Of a stretch of DNA of 64,000 nt, positions 1 through 9,066 are shown piece by piece. The notes below the pieces were generated by a model, which searched no databases, was not told the DNA's origin, and saw only the letters and a list, made by a program, of their open reading frames with translations. Position 1 is the stretch's first letter; each line of letters begins with the position of its first letter. Position numbers and translations under genes: made by a program. The stretch spans positions 930,001 to 994,000 of the forward strand of contig NZ_CP141049.1 of the NCBI RefSeq assembly GCF_034627025.1, written 5' to 3'. Origin of the DNA: Microvirga lotononidis (GTDB taxonomy: Bacteria; Pseudomonadota; Alphaproteobacteria; Rhizobiales; Beijerinckiaceae).

Positions 1-1605
1 GTTCATGGCGGCGGCCGTCAGCACGTGTTGCAGATGCGTTTTGGCCAACCCAATGTAGCGGGAGCGCCGCAGGTGTAGGACCCGGACCCCGGCCGAGATC
101 GTTCCCTCGATGCCGGCGCGCTTCTGGTACTCTTTGGCGAAGGCAGGCTGCGCCTCACGCTCGCGAGCCGCTGCAAGGGTCTCGTGCTCCTCTTGTGGGC
201 GCAGCGTCAGAAGCCGCCGCTCGCTTCGGGTACACTGTGCCTTCACCGGACAGGGACGACAGTGGGTTGTCGAGAAGCGCACCTTGAAGGCTGTTCGTCC
301 CTGCCAGTAATCGGGACGCCAGCTCCGGCTCTCGTGCCCGGCCGGACAGATCGCGACTTGCCGATCCCAATCGAAGATGAAGTCCTGCAAGGTGAAGCCA
401 TCACCGGATTGGGTCTGCCACTGATAATTCTGGGGAGCCGGCCCCAGGAGCGTGACGCGATAGGTCCGGCGACTGGCGACGAGTTGATCGGCCGCGACGT
501 AACCAGCATCGACAAGATGGGTGTCGGGCAGCAGACCTTTGGCTTCGAGCGCCGCATGGATGTCTTCGAGAGCGTCGCGATCCACGACCGGTGCCGGCGT
601 AGTCTCCACATGCGTGATCAGGTGCGGGCCGCCCTCGTCACAAGCCTCGGTCAGATGAACCTTGTAGCCAATCCAGGTCGTCGTCCCCTTATTGGCATAG
701 TGGACCTCTGGATCGTAGGGCGATCCGGCCATCAGCAGGGAGGGTGGAAATCCCTCATGCTCAGTCCGCCACCGCACCCGGGGAGTGGTCTCAGAGCATA
801 GGCCATCCTCAGGTTCTCCGGTCTGAGCCGGGGCGGTGAGACAGAAATTCTGCACCCAGACCTGCCGCAGCAGCTCAACGGCCAGGATCTCGCGCAACCA
901 TGCTGGTGCGTCAGGGGCTGTGATCGCCGCGAGCAACCGATGGCCATCGTGCCCGATCTGTTCAGCGTAGGCGCGCCGCTTCGCCTCGCCTTGCGGGACG
1001 TCATAGTCGTCAGCCCGCCTGCCATACCGCTCGATCCAGGCGGGATTGGCATGAGCGCGCAACCATGCGGGAGCCGCGGAGGCCAAGGCATTGAGGGCCG
1101 CCCGCATGGTCTCGGTCGCGCAGGCGAGACGGTTCAGGGAACGGACGGCTCCGAGCACATGCGTGGAGTCGGTGCGCTGGCGGCCTCGGGCGCCCAGCAG
1201 CTTGTGCTCCCGGCACAGAACCAGAAGCGTATCGAGGAGCTGCTCTTCCAAGCCTCCCGCCACCACACGACCGCGGAACTCGCTCAGAACAGAGGCATCG
1301 AAGCCAGGGTCGGTGAGTTCCAGGCCCAGCAGATACTTCCAATCAATGCGGCTGCGGACCGCATCAGCCGCCCGCCGATCAGAGAGGTTCTCAGCGAACT
1401 GCAGCAAGCTCACCAGCGCCAACCGCCACGGGCATTCGGCTGGCTGCCCGCAAGGGGCGAAGAGCGGCGCGAACTGGGCGTCGGAGAAGATCGTCCCGAG
1501 GCGGTCGCGCAAGTGCAGATAGGCATTGCCCTGGGGGAAGGCTGCACGGGCCACGGTTGCGGTCGAAGTCGGAACGTCAGCACTCACGGTCGGGCGGAGC
1601 GACAT
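1..1605 (-). CDS. IS1182-type transposase, cut by window edge
   Basis: Reading leftward from an ATG at 1605, preceded by GGAGGG, one open frame runs without a stop to position 1, so only the C-terminus is missing. The N-terminus (MSLRPTVSADVP) followed by a region with GRQRTDSTHV and a Cys-rich stretch (CRPCPVKAQC) matches the layout of IS1182/IS1380-like DDE transposases. It abuts an IS630 remnant at about 1634-1720, suggesting that this element inserted into or truncated that one. The frame looks intact within the window. Family assignment is from motif recognition only. Confidence 0.8.
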   Translation of the reverse strand, partial: MSLRPTVSADVPTSTATVARAAFPQGNAYLHLRDRLGTIFSDAQFAPLFAPCGQPAECPWRLALVSLLQFAENLSDRRAADAVRSRIDWKYLLGLELTDPGFDASVLSEFRGRVVAGGLEEQLLDTLLVLCREHKLLGARGRQRTDSTHVLGAVRSLNRLACATETMRAALNALASAAPAWLRAHANPAWIERYGRRADDYDVPQGEAKRRAYAEQIGHDGHRLLAAITAPDAPAWLREILAVELLRQVWVQNFCLTAPAQTGEPEDGLCSETTPRVRWRTEHEGFPPSLLMAGSPYDPEVHYANKGTTTWIGYKVHLTEACDEGGPHLITHVETTPAPVVDRDALEDIHAALEAKGLLPDTHLVDAGYVAADQLVASRRTYRVTLLGPAPQNYQWQTQSGDGFTLQDFIFDWDRQVAICPAGHESRSWRPDYWQGRTAFKVRFSTTHCRPCPVKAQCTRSERRLLTLRPQEEHETLAAAREREAQPAFAKEYQKRAGIEGTISAGVRVLHLRRSRYIGLAKTHLQHVLTAAAMN

Positions 1606-1633
1606 GGAACCCTCCAGATCTGGACCCAAGCCC

Positions 1634-2685
1634 CTACAGCCTGAACGCTGAGCTCACTTTAACCGCTCCACCGAATAACGAATTCGCCAGCAGTATCTTT
1701 CCCGAAACAAGTCCAACCAGCCGCTTGAGCTCGCGCCAAAGCTGATCCATCGGGCTCAGTTCCGGCGCCTGCCGGGGCAACCACACGAACCGGATGCGCA
1801 GCCGGTCGGCCAGGGCTTGGGTTTGCGGGGCGGTGTGGGCACTCGCCCGATCGCTCAGCAGCCAGAGCCAGCCGGCGCGGCGATACCGACGCCGCAACGC
1901 GCGCAGGAACGCCTGCGCGTTGGCCTGACCGGCGCGATGGCGTATCAGCACCATGCGGCGAGCACTTCCCAGATCGATGGCCCCAAACAGCACCCGCTTG
2001 GCATTGCGGCCGGTGATCGGCACCACCGCCTGGGTGCCCTTGAGCGCCCAGGTCGCGCGCAGCGGCGGAAACAGCCGCAGCAACGTCCAGTCGAGGCACA
2101 GCAGCCGATCACCCCTGTGCCAGCCCGCCTTCAGACGTCGGATGATGCCCCTTTTTTCTGCGCCAGATGAGCCGCGCGCTCGACATAGACGTAGCGGGGC
2201 CGCTTCCAGCGATAACCGGCTTCGTGCAGTCGGCGCCGCAGCGTCCGCGGGCTGACGGCGATGCCCTTGGCAGCCAGGTCGTGCGCCAGGAGCGGCACGG
2301 TCCAGCCTGTGGCCTGATAGCCGCAGCGGCGGGGATCGCGTGCCAGGGCTGCCGCCAACCGCCGCGGCGTGAGAGTGTGATAGAGACGAGGGCGTCCGCT
2401 GCGCGGCCGGTCGCGGAGGGCCGCGGCCTCGTGCTCGGCCTGGTACTGCGTCAGCCAGCGGTGCACGCTGGAGCGGTTGACGCGGCAGCGGCGGGCCGCC
2501 TCAGCCATAGAATGCCCCTCGGCCACCAGCAGCAGCGCCTCGAGGCGGCGATCCACACGGGCCTCACGGGCACCAGCAAGCGCGGCAGCCAGCCGCTTGC
2601 GATCCGCCTCGTCGAGCCCCGTCCCGGGAGAGCGATCATGTCGTTGCATGCTCCCAAGGAAACACCCGCAGCTCTCGCGTTGCAA
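1634..2685 (-). pseudogene. IS630-type transposase in two frames, 3' end truncated
   Basis: The first frame (2685 to 2131) holds the helix-turn-helix half (MAEAARRCRVNRSSVHRWL and RSGRPR). The second (about 2165 to 1634) holds the DDE half, with LSDRASAHTAP and PELSPMDQLWRELKR. The frame changes by -1 at an A6G4 run on the minus strand (T6 at 2152-2157). Such runs can serve programmed frameshifting or transcriptional slippage in IS elements, so the split alone need not be inactivating. However, the C-terminus after RELKRLVGL departs from the family and runs into the neighbouring IS1182 element. This copy is probably dead. Confidence 0.75.
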
Positions 2686-2859
2686 GTCTTATGGCGACCT
2701 ACTTAGCGGGCTTATGTACGCTGTGTCTCGGGGGCGGCCGCTTTGGGTGCGACATGATCCCAGCAATCGATTTGCCTCGGTGCTCAACGTCGTGTCGGGG
2801 TCATTAGGAATCGGCGCCGAGAGCACCCTGCAGGCCCCGCATCGTAGCGGTAACAATCC

Positions 2860-5199
2860 TCACCTAAGAATTTCCACGCGTTGGACCGCGCACTCGAGGC
2901 GGATAACGCGAGCGTTCCGCCAACTCTCAAATCGGCTGCCAGCGCCGATCACTGCGGGGAGACCGAGTTCGCGTGCTCTAATTGACATATGTGAGTTCTC
3001 CCCACCGAATTTCGTGACGATGCCTTTGATCCCGCGCGTGAATACCCAATCGAAGCCCGGATCCGCGTTCTCGATAAACAGGATGCCATCCTTCAAGGAG
3101 ATGTCATCCACACCTGTGACGAGGCCTTCGACTGTGTTTCCGGTGATGAAGCTGGGACGCGATTCGAAGACATGAAAGCCGAAGATGTCTTTTGGGGAAC
3201 ACAGAACGTCCGGCAGGCGTAGATGCCTAGTCGTTTCCCAGGCCCTCCGATTTCGTCTGGCCACGGCGCGCAAGAAGGACGAAAGGTCCTTGCGCATTTC
3301 CACAGCGAGGGCAATCTCTGGTAACGTGAGGAAGGATAACTCCTCTCGGTTAAGGCCGAGGTCGGCCCCGATCAGCGCAAGCTGCTCTAAGGCGTCAGAA
3401 ACAAGCCAGCTGAATGCATGTTTGACGCGTTCGCGGGCCTGAATCGCATTCATTGCGAACGCTTCGAATTCCGGCCAACCGAAGGCGTAGCCAGTCTGAT
3501 CGAACTCCAGACAAACGCGGGAGATCTGAGCAGGTGACAGAACTGGAGCAGCCGCCGGCGTCTCTGTCGGGTTTCCCCTGACAGAGCGATTCACCCAGTC
3601 GAAATATTGACCGCGTGGGTCGTCGTATCGCGGAACAGTGATCTCATATGTGCCGGGGCGAATATGTCCATGCAGCTTGAGGAATGCTGCAGGCTCGAGT
3701 ACGGCAAAATCGTGAACCAGTTGGGCGCCAACAGCATCGGAGGCACACACAATGGCGTCAAGAAATCCTTGAGGAACCAATTGTTCAGCCTCCAATGACT
3801 TCAGAATGTCTGTCGCGACGAAGGCTGCCCTCGCCACCTCCGCGAACAGCACAGTACCGTGCACACGAGCCTTCTCGATCAACGACAATACGTCGAGTAA
3901 CCCGCGGCCCGCATTCTGCTTTACCTGCCCTGCGGCGGACTCTAACCTTTCGATCCCCTCCGCAGCGCGGTCAAAAAGGGCGCCTCCGCTGACAATTCGG
4001 TTTGTGAGGATTCCGAGAGCGTCGAGATACGAGGCCCATTCATCGTCTGAAAGGCTAGAAAACTGCTGACGCCACTGACCGTCCCTCATTCGGGGCTTGA
4101 GGCAGGTCGGCACGACACGAAATTCGATCTTGTCATGGAGTTCTGGTTCTTGATTCAGTTTTCGTTGTGCATCGGCGATGACCTTTTGGGCAACGGGTTC
4201 TGGCACCGTGGCAGGAATAAAAGATGCCACGCTCGCGGATACGCTAACATATGGAGTCCCGCCGATCATATGCACAAGGGGAATCGATCGGAGGTCTCGG
4301 TATCCGAACTTCTCCCGAGCGGTCGCCCAGGCGGTGTCACTCAGTAAGTGCCGGTAGAGCGAAGCGGCAAGCGACCTTGGCTTCGTGCCAATCAACTCGG
4401 CCGGATTTAAATCCGGCATAACTCCAAGGGTGTGTCCGACGAGGCCTTGGCCGTCGTTAAACCTGTTGACGTCCTCGATCGAAGCTTTGACGCGATTAAG
4501 CGATCGCAGAAGGCCATCAATTCGATCGCCCCAGGTTCCATCCTTTATCCCTCGCGTAGTGATTGGCCGCACCTGAAAGACGACAACCGTAGCCTCATTT
4601 GTGATCGCGAACTCGATATCGACCTCTTTGACACCGACAATATTGACCACTTCGTCGATCGCCGGCAGCAAACCGCGGAGCGGCTTCGGAACATCGTGCC
4701 CTGGCACAAAGATGTACGTGCGTGTCCCGTTTCCCCCGGAAGTAACAACCGTGGTGTCACCGCTCTCATCGTAGCTGACAATGCAATAGGGTAGGCCCGA
4801 GTCTGGGTCGCAGGTCATGACCACGCCACTTAGCGCAACATCTTGAGCCATCGGCTGAATGAACACCTCGTCCGCGGGCGTCGGATCACCGTAAGAGGAG
4901 AATACGTCGTCTATAGCCTGGCTCAGCTGTTCGTCCGTGTGTAGACCCAAAACTGAAAGGTACTTCCCGGCTTGCGATTGTTCCGAGCCATCCTCCGAAG
5001 CTGCGCTTGACCGAACGATCAGCGGTTCAGACGCCCCAATAGCCATTCTTATTCTTTTGGTCGATCCAGTGCCTTCTCGGCGCCACTGTTCATACGTCAA
5101 ACAATAGCCTGGCAAGACCCTAAAATGTGAAGCAGCAGCACGAAGAGCCAATAACGTCTTTGCTTTTGTAGAACGAACGGCTTCTGCCATAATGTTCAT
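2860..5199 (-). CDS. PEP-synthase/PPDK-like phosphotransfer protein
   Basis: A protein of about 779 residues with the outline of PEP synthase or pyruvate phosphate dikinase. An N-terminal ATP-grasp/PEP-PPDK nucleotide-binding region has PLIVRSSAASEDGS near residue 45. A long uncharacterised middle section follows. The C-terminal swivelling phosphohistidine domain has GGENSHMSIRARELGLP, with the expected phosphorylated His near residue 737. No TIM-barrel PEP/pyruvate domain was recognised, so it is not a complete PEP synthase; relatives phosphorylate small molecules or act beside a separate catalytic partner. An upstream TTG at 5220 is possible, but ATG 5199 has GGAGA about 11 bases upstream. 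A sigma-54-type promoter (5794-5809) faces it across a 590-base leader. Substrate unknown. Confidence 0.75.
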   Translation of the reverse strand: MNIMAEAVRSTKAKTLLALRAAASHFRVLPGYCLTYEQWRREGTGSTKRIRMAIGASEPLIVRSSAASEDGSEQSQAGKYLSVLGLHTDEQLSQAIDDVFSSYGDPTPADEVFIQPMAQDVALSGVVMTCDPDSGLPYCIVSYDESGDTTVVTSGGNGTRTYIFVPGHDVPKPLRGLLPAIDEVVNIVGVKEVDIEFAITNEATVVVFQVRPITTRGIKDGTWGDRIDGLLRSLNRVKASIEDVNRFNDGQGLVGHTLGVMPDLNPAELIGTKPRSLAASLYRHLLSDTAWATAREKFGYRDLRSIPLVHMIGGTPYVSVSASVASFIPATVPEPVAQKVIADAQRKLNQEPELHDKIEFRVVPTCLKPRMRDGQWRQQFSSLSDDEWASYLDALGILTNRIVSGGALFDRAAEGIERLESAAGQVKQNAGRGLLDVLSLIEKARVHGTVLFAEVARAAFVATDILKSLEAEQLVPQGFLDAIVCASDAVGAQLVHDFAVLEPAAFLKLHGHIRPGTYEITVPRYDDPRGQYFDWVNRSVRGNPTETPAAAPVLSPAQISRVCLEFDQTGYAFGWPEFEAFAMNAIQARERVKHAFSWLVSDALEQLALIGADLGLNREELSFLTLPEIALAVEMRKDLSSFLRAVARRNRRAWETTRHLRLPDVLCSPKDIFGFHVFESRPSFITGNTVEGLVTGVDDISLKDGILFIENADPGFDWVFTRGIKGIVTKFGGENSHMSIRARELGLPAVIGAGSRFESWRNARVIRLECAVQRVEILR

Positions 5200-5562
5200 T
5201 GGTCGATTTTCTCCATTCAAGGCAATGCTCTCGGTTTTATTGGGGCTTTCCGTCGGAACCGAATGAATTGCTGACTATGAAAAATTGACCGCACAGAGAT
5301 CGGCCCTTCGTTTCGAGCTGTCCCATTACGGCTGCAGCCAGACTGAGCTGGCCGACATCATCTTGAAGGGACGCCAAGCGTTCCAGCCACCTAGTTCGTG
5401 TAGCAGCCAGCTCCGCCTTTGGTACGTTCGGCGATCAACGCATGTCCGAACTCAACCAAGCCCGCGAAGACGGAATCCTGTGGATCGTCCAGCGGTAACT
5501 TGGCGCTGGGCAGTGCTTTCCCAGTTGAACTTGACGCTCGCCTGCACGAACACGCCGTAGCG
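5200..5562. other. Leader of the PEP-synthase-like gene, no intact gene
   Basis: This stretch lies between the 64-codon ORF and the PEP-synthase-like gene and would be transcribed leftward from the 5794-5809 promoter. On the minus strand, fragments of plausible coding sequence appear in changing frames (VFVQASVKFNW, then DDPQDSVFAGLVEFGHALI). This suggests the decayed 3' part of a gene that began at 5757. No terminator hairpin was seen. Confidence 0.35.
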
Positions 5563-5757
5563 CTAAGCCCTCCAATCGTGGACCTGCGGACTACTAGCAC
5601 GCGGTGTCTCCTCGAATTGTGCGGTGCCCGTCGATGCCAGGCGCCAGTAGCGGCCGCTGACGATGGTGAACAAATCCGTGACCTTCTTCTGCATCGGGAG
5701 GTCCCGCTGTAGTATGGCCTGATCCCTGGCAGACAGCAATGTGCGAACATTATGCAT
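5563..5757 (-). CDS. Small ORF just downstream of a sigma-54 promoter
   Basis: A 64-codon frame whose start lies about 26 bases after the expected start site of the minus-strand sigma-54 promoter at 5794-5809. AAGGA directly abuts the ATG, which is unusually close. The product (LPMQKKVTDLFTIVSGRYWRL in its middle) has a natural-looking composition and no recognised domain. After its stop, coding-like fragments continue in other frames to about 5400, so it may be the 5' end of a larger decayed gene. Its position first in a NifA-type transcript is the main reason to list it. Confidence 0.35.
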   Translation of the reverse strand: MHNVRTLLSARDQAILQRDLPMQKKVTDLFTIVSGRYWRLASTGTAQFEETPRASSPQVHDWRA

Positions 5758-5793
5758 TCCTTGCGCGACGCGTTGCGGACACCTAGAGCAACG

Positions 5794-5809
5794 TGCAACA
5801 TGCGTGCCA
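5794..5809 (-). promoter_or_regulatory. Sigma-54 promoter facing left
   Basis: On the minus strand the sequence is TGGCACGCATGTTGCA, a perfect match to TGGCACG-N4-TTGCA with the -24 GG and -12 GC ten bases apart. It points toward the small ORF at 5757 and the PEP-synthase-like gene. The NifA-type site at 5864-5879 is centred about 88 bases upstream of the predicted start, a normal enhancer distance. Confidence 0.75.
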
Positions 5810-5863
5810 AAAGGAAAAACTCATTTAAATACGAGGCAATCGATCGGCCGCATTTCCGACATT

Positions 5864-5879
5864 TGTCGCGCCTCAGACA
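5864..5879. promoter_or_regulatory. NifA-type upstream activator site (TGT-N10-ACA)
   Basis: TGT, ten bases, ACA: the NifA enhancer consensus. The motif is palindromic and sits between two oppositely oriented sigma-54 promoters, about 88 bases from one predicted start and 117 from the other. TGT-N10-ACA occurs often by chance, so its weight comes from this placement. It would tie both transcripts to nitrogen-fixing conditions. Confidence 0.65.
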
Positions 5880-5962
5880 ATGCCAGGGGTTTTGTCGCAT
5901 TCTTGGTAAGACGGTTGAGCCATGTGAAGAAAATCAATTGGAATCGACTGCTGCGTTCCCTC

Positions 5963-5978
5963 GGGCATGGCTCTTGCT
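5963..5978 (+). promoter_or_regulatory. Sigma-54 promoter of the aminotransferase-ThDP operon
   Basis: GGGCATGGCTCTTGCT fits the -24/-12 consensus with correct GG-to-GC spacing. It lies about 115 bases before the ATG of the HisC-like gene. It differs from the dctA promoter at 31181-31196 only in the first and last bases. The only other strong match is the opposed promoter at 5794-5809. Confidence 0.7.
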
Positions 5979-6092
5979 TTTCCAGGTGTGCCATTACACA
6001 CTAACGGAGCCGTTTGATGTCTACAGGTAACAATCTCACTTGGGCTAAAACGATAGTCCCATCCCTTATAGATAAGGTCCGAGGTCTCCATA

Positions 6093-7166
6093 ATGGAATG
6101 TAAGACTGTCCCCTCAATTGATGAAGCTAAGGGGCAGGCCGAGGGCCTGGTGATTACAAAGCTCTCATCAAACGAGAACCCGTTTGGTCCTTCGCCCAAG
6201 GCGGTTGCCGCCGCACAATCGGCAGGCCGCTCGGCGAGCCGATATCCGGAACGCACGGACAGCAAGCTTTGCGATACTCTGGCAGCCTTCCACGGCCGGG
6301 GCCTCGCAACAGCCCATTTTTTCTCGGCAAACGGTGGTGTTGAGGTCCTGTCGCTCGTCGAGGATGCGCTTATCCACCCCGGCCAGCGGGCAATCATTTG
6401 CCCGCCGTGCTTTGGAGGATACTCGCAATCGCTGTCCAACAAGCGATGTGAGATAGACAAGGTCCCACTTGTCGGATCCGGCTTCAACCTCGACGTGGAT
6501 GCGATCTTGTGCGCGGTCACCGAGGAAACCCGGTTGGTATATCTGTCCAATCCGAACAACCCGACTGGAACGTGGTTTGGCGGAAATCCGTTGAAGGAAA
6601 TTCTCGACGGACTGCCTGAACACGTCACGGTGATCTACGACGAAGTATACTATCAATTCGCTACTGAAGAGGGCCTTCCTGACGCCATCCGTCACGTCGT
6701 CGATGGTCGGAACATCGTGATCGTTCACAGCTTCTCCAAGGCTTATGGTCTGGCGGGCATGCGCCTCGGTTATGGCATTGCGCCCCAGCGGACAGCACAG
6801 AAGGTGCAAAAGCTGAAGCGCAGTTTCCACCTGAGCAACCCAGGTATGGAAGCGGCTATGGCTGCTCTGGAAGATACCAGTCACTTGCAGCGTACCGTCG
6901 AAAACAACCATGTCGAACGGCGTCGCCTCTTGGAAAGGCTGTCCGAGTTGAGTCTGGAGGTGACACCGAGCCAGGCTAACTTCGTTATGGTCCGCTGTCC
7001 CGAAGGCTACGACGCTGAGGAACTGACAACGGTGTTGGCCAAGCGTGGCGTGATGGTGCGACCTGCATTCTATCTGCCGCACCATATCCGGGTCACAGTC
7101 GGTACACCGGACGACAATACGCGCCTACTCACGTCGCTCGCACAATTCTGTAGGGTTGAGGGATGA
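6093..7166 (+). CDS. HisC-like PLP aminotransferase
   Basis: A 357-residue fold-type I aminotransferase of the histidinol-phosphate/aromatic class. Visible signatures are the N-terminal LSSNENPFGPSP substrate-side motif, LSNPNNPTGT, the YDEVYYQF aspartate region, and SFSKAYGLAGMRLGYG with the PLP lysine at about residue 216. Length is normal for HisC. The ATG is preceded by GAGG. Its stop overlaps the start of the following ThDP enzyme, so the two are translationally coupled. A sigma-54 promoter and NifA-type site upstream imply expression during symbiosis, which argues against a housekeeping histidine role. The true amino donor and acceptor cannot be read from sequence; a modified amino acid or amino sugar pathway is possible. 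Confidence 0.85.
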   Translation: MECKTVPSIDEAKGQAEGLVITKLSSNENPFGPSPKAVAAAQSAGRSASRYPERTDSKLCDTLAAFHGRGLATAHFFSANGGVEVLSLVEDALIHPGQRAIICPPCFGGYSQSLSNKRCEIDKVPLVGSGFNLDVDAILCAVTEETRLVYLSNPNNPTGTWFGGNPLKEILDGLPEHVTVIYDEVYYQFATEEGLPDAIRHVVDGRNIVIVHSFSKAYGLAGMRLGYGIAPQRTAQKVQKLKRSFHLSNPGMEAAMAALEDTSHLQRTVENNHVERRRLLERLSELSLEVTPSQANFVMVRCPEGYDAEELTTVLAKRGVMVRPAFYLPHHIRVTVGTPDDNTRLLTSLAQFCRVEG

Positions 7167-8773
7167 TGAGAACTATGACGGGCGGTGAGGCAGCTGTTCT
7201 TTCGCTGCACAATCTCGGAATAAATACAATATTCGGCCTGCCTGGCGTGCAGAACGATTGGCTCTATAACGCATTGTACGATCATCGCAACAAGTTTCGC
7301 GTCATCCACGCACGACACGAGCAGGGCGCGGCCTACATGGGCCTCGGCCACGCGCTGGCGAGCGATTTGCCAACAGTCTTCAACGTCGTTCCGGGGCCCG
7401 GCCTTCTCAACGCCACGGCAGCGATGTCGACGGCATACGCGCTTAACGCGAAGCTGATGTGCTTGACTGGACAGATCAACTCGACCGCCATCGGCAAGGA
7501 TTGGGGCGAATTGCACGAGATCAATGATCAGCTTTCGATCCTACGTTCGCTGACTAAATGGGCGGACAGAGCGGACACCCCGTCGGAGATCCCTGTCTTG
7601 ATTGGCGAAGCCTTTCGCCAGATGCTCTCCGGGCGGCCGCGGCCAGTTGGACTTGAAATTCCGATGGACGTGCTTGCGGGCAAGGCCCCGGCGAATCCGC
7701 AATTCAACATGCCTCCCTGCTATGAACCGCCTCTCGACGAAGATGCGATCGAAGAGGCGGCCAAGCTGCTTGGCGGCTCAGTTTCCCCGCTGATCTTTGT
7801 CGGGAGCGGTGCGCAAGGCGCGAGTGCTCTTGTTCGTCAGTTGGCCGAGACCTTGCAGGCGCCCGTCGTCGCATACCGCACTGGCATGGGCGTCGTGGAT
7901 GCCCGAAGCTATCTCTCGCTTCACCAGCCGGCCGCCAAGGAGCTTTGGAAAAGGACTGATGTGGTGCTGGCAATCGGCAGCAATATGCGGGTTCCCGCGA
8001 GGAAATGGATTCAGACCTACAGGCCCGACATCATCCGCATCGACGTCGACCCGACCAGCCACCGCAAGTTCTTCACACCGGAATGTGAAATCACGGCGCG
8101 CGCAGAGCAGGCCTTGCCGCTTTTGCTGAGAAGGCTCGAAAACCACAACACAGTCCGCCCGTCGCGGGAGGCTGAATTGTTGGAGGTTAAAGCCGACTGG
8201 GCAAGACGTTCCGCAGTTCTGGAGCCGCAGCTCAGCTATCTCAAGGTCATCCGCGATGAAATTGGCGAACATGGCATCTTTGTCGACGAGTTAACCCAGG
8301 TCGGCTTTGCCAGCCGTATCGTTTATCCGGTATATAACCCTCGCACCTACATATCGACCGGTTACCAGGGAACGCTCGGCTATGGCTTTCCGACGGCGCT
8401 TGGGGTGAAGGTGGCAAAGCCGGACGTTCCTGTGGTCTCTGTCACCGGCGACGGCGGATTCATGTTTTCCGTGCAGGAACTCGCCACCGCCATTCAACAC
8501 AAGATTCCGTTGATCGTCCTGCTTTTCAATAACAACCGCTTCGGCAATGTCCAGCAGATGCAGATCAACCATTACGGTGGGAGGGTCATAGCTACCGATC
8601 TGCGGAACCCCGATTTCTGCCGCATGTCGGAAAGCTTCGGCGCGCAGGCGATCCGAACTGTATCGCCTGAAGAAGTACGGTTCGCACTGCGCCGGGCGAT
8701 TGCGACGACGAAGGTGCCGACCGTCATTGAAGTCACCGTCGGCGATATGCCGAGTGTTGACCAGTTCCGTTGA
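7163..8773 (+). CDS. ThDP-dependent enzyme, acetolactate-synthase/decarboxylase family
   Basis: A 536-residue full-length thiamine diphosphate enzyme. The N-terminal pyrimidine-binding domain carries the catalytic glutamate in HARHEQGAAYMG (E53). A central Rossmann-like domain follows, and the C-terminal ThDP-binding domain has GDGGFMFSVQELATAI...NNNRFGN, the GDG-to-NN metal/ThDP motif. The family decarboxylates 2-oxo acids and may ligate the product. The start overlaps the aminotransferase stop by four bases, so both products probably act in one pathway, one supplying or consuming a 2-oxo acid. It is too long and of the wrong type for classical phosphonopyruvate decarboxylase. The exact substrate is unknown. 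Confidence 0.85.
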   Translation: MMRTMTGGEAAVLSLHNLGINTIFGLPGVQNDWLYNALYDHRNKFRVIHARHEQGAAYMGLGHALASDLPTVFNVVPGPGLLNATAAMSTAYALNAKLMCLTGQINSTAIGKDWGELHEINDQLSILRSLTKWADRADTPSEIPVLIGEAFRQMLSGRPRPVGLEIPMDVLAGKAPANPQFNMPPCYEPPLDEDAIEEAAKLLGGSVSPLIFVGSGAQGASALVRQLAETLQAPVVAYRTGMGVVDARSYLSLHQPAAKELWKRTDVVLAIGSNMRVPARKWIQTYRPDIIRIDVDPTSHRKFFTPECEITARAEQALPLLLRRLENHNTVRPSREAELLEVKADWARRSAVLEPQLSYLKVIRDEIGEHGIFVDELTQVGFASRIVYPVYNPRTYISTGYQGTLGYGFPTALGVKVAKPDVPVVSVTGDGGFMFSVQELATAIQHKIPLIVLLFNNNRFGNVQQMQINHYGGRVIATDLRNPDFCRMSESFGAQAIRTVSPEEVRFALRRAIATTKVPTVIEVTVGDMPSVDQFR

Positions 8774-9066
8774 GGTGAGCTGCATCAGCGACGGTTACAT
8801 TATACCGACCGAAGATCCGATTGGCACCAGTTTCCGGAAGGCAGTTTCTTCCTGTAGTCCAAGGCCACAGGGTTCATGCGGGATAGAGGCGCTGCAGTTT
8901 GGTGCGGGCCTGTGCGGTCGTGAAGCGCCAATGGGCTGTCACTCTCATTGTATTGCGTCCAGCCTCCCAGGTTTTGTCGCAAGTTGTGGCTGAGAACAGA
9001 TCTTGCGCTGGCCCCTATACCCGGGTCGAATTTTCGGGTTGCGTCCGATGCTTTGACAATCAGCAA
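8774..9066. other. Intergenic stretch without a recognised feature
   Basis: About 290 bases follow the ThDP enzyme. An open frame continues in phase into the zinc-ribbon gene at 9067, but its composition does not look protein-like. I saw no strong terminator hairpin or promoter. Confidence 0.4.

Noticed and set aside
1..1605. Suspected frameshift near 1440 in the IS1182-type transposase
   Set aside because: Careful codon-by-codon reading across the line break shows one continuous frame (GQPAECPWRLAL).
2757..2785. Sequence resembling the second half of a nod box (CAGCAATCGATTTG)
   Set aside because: Only one ATC-N9-GAT half is present, the rest of the nod box does not fit, and no gene starts downstream on that strand.
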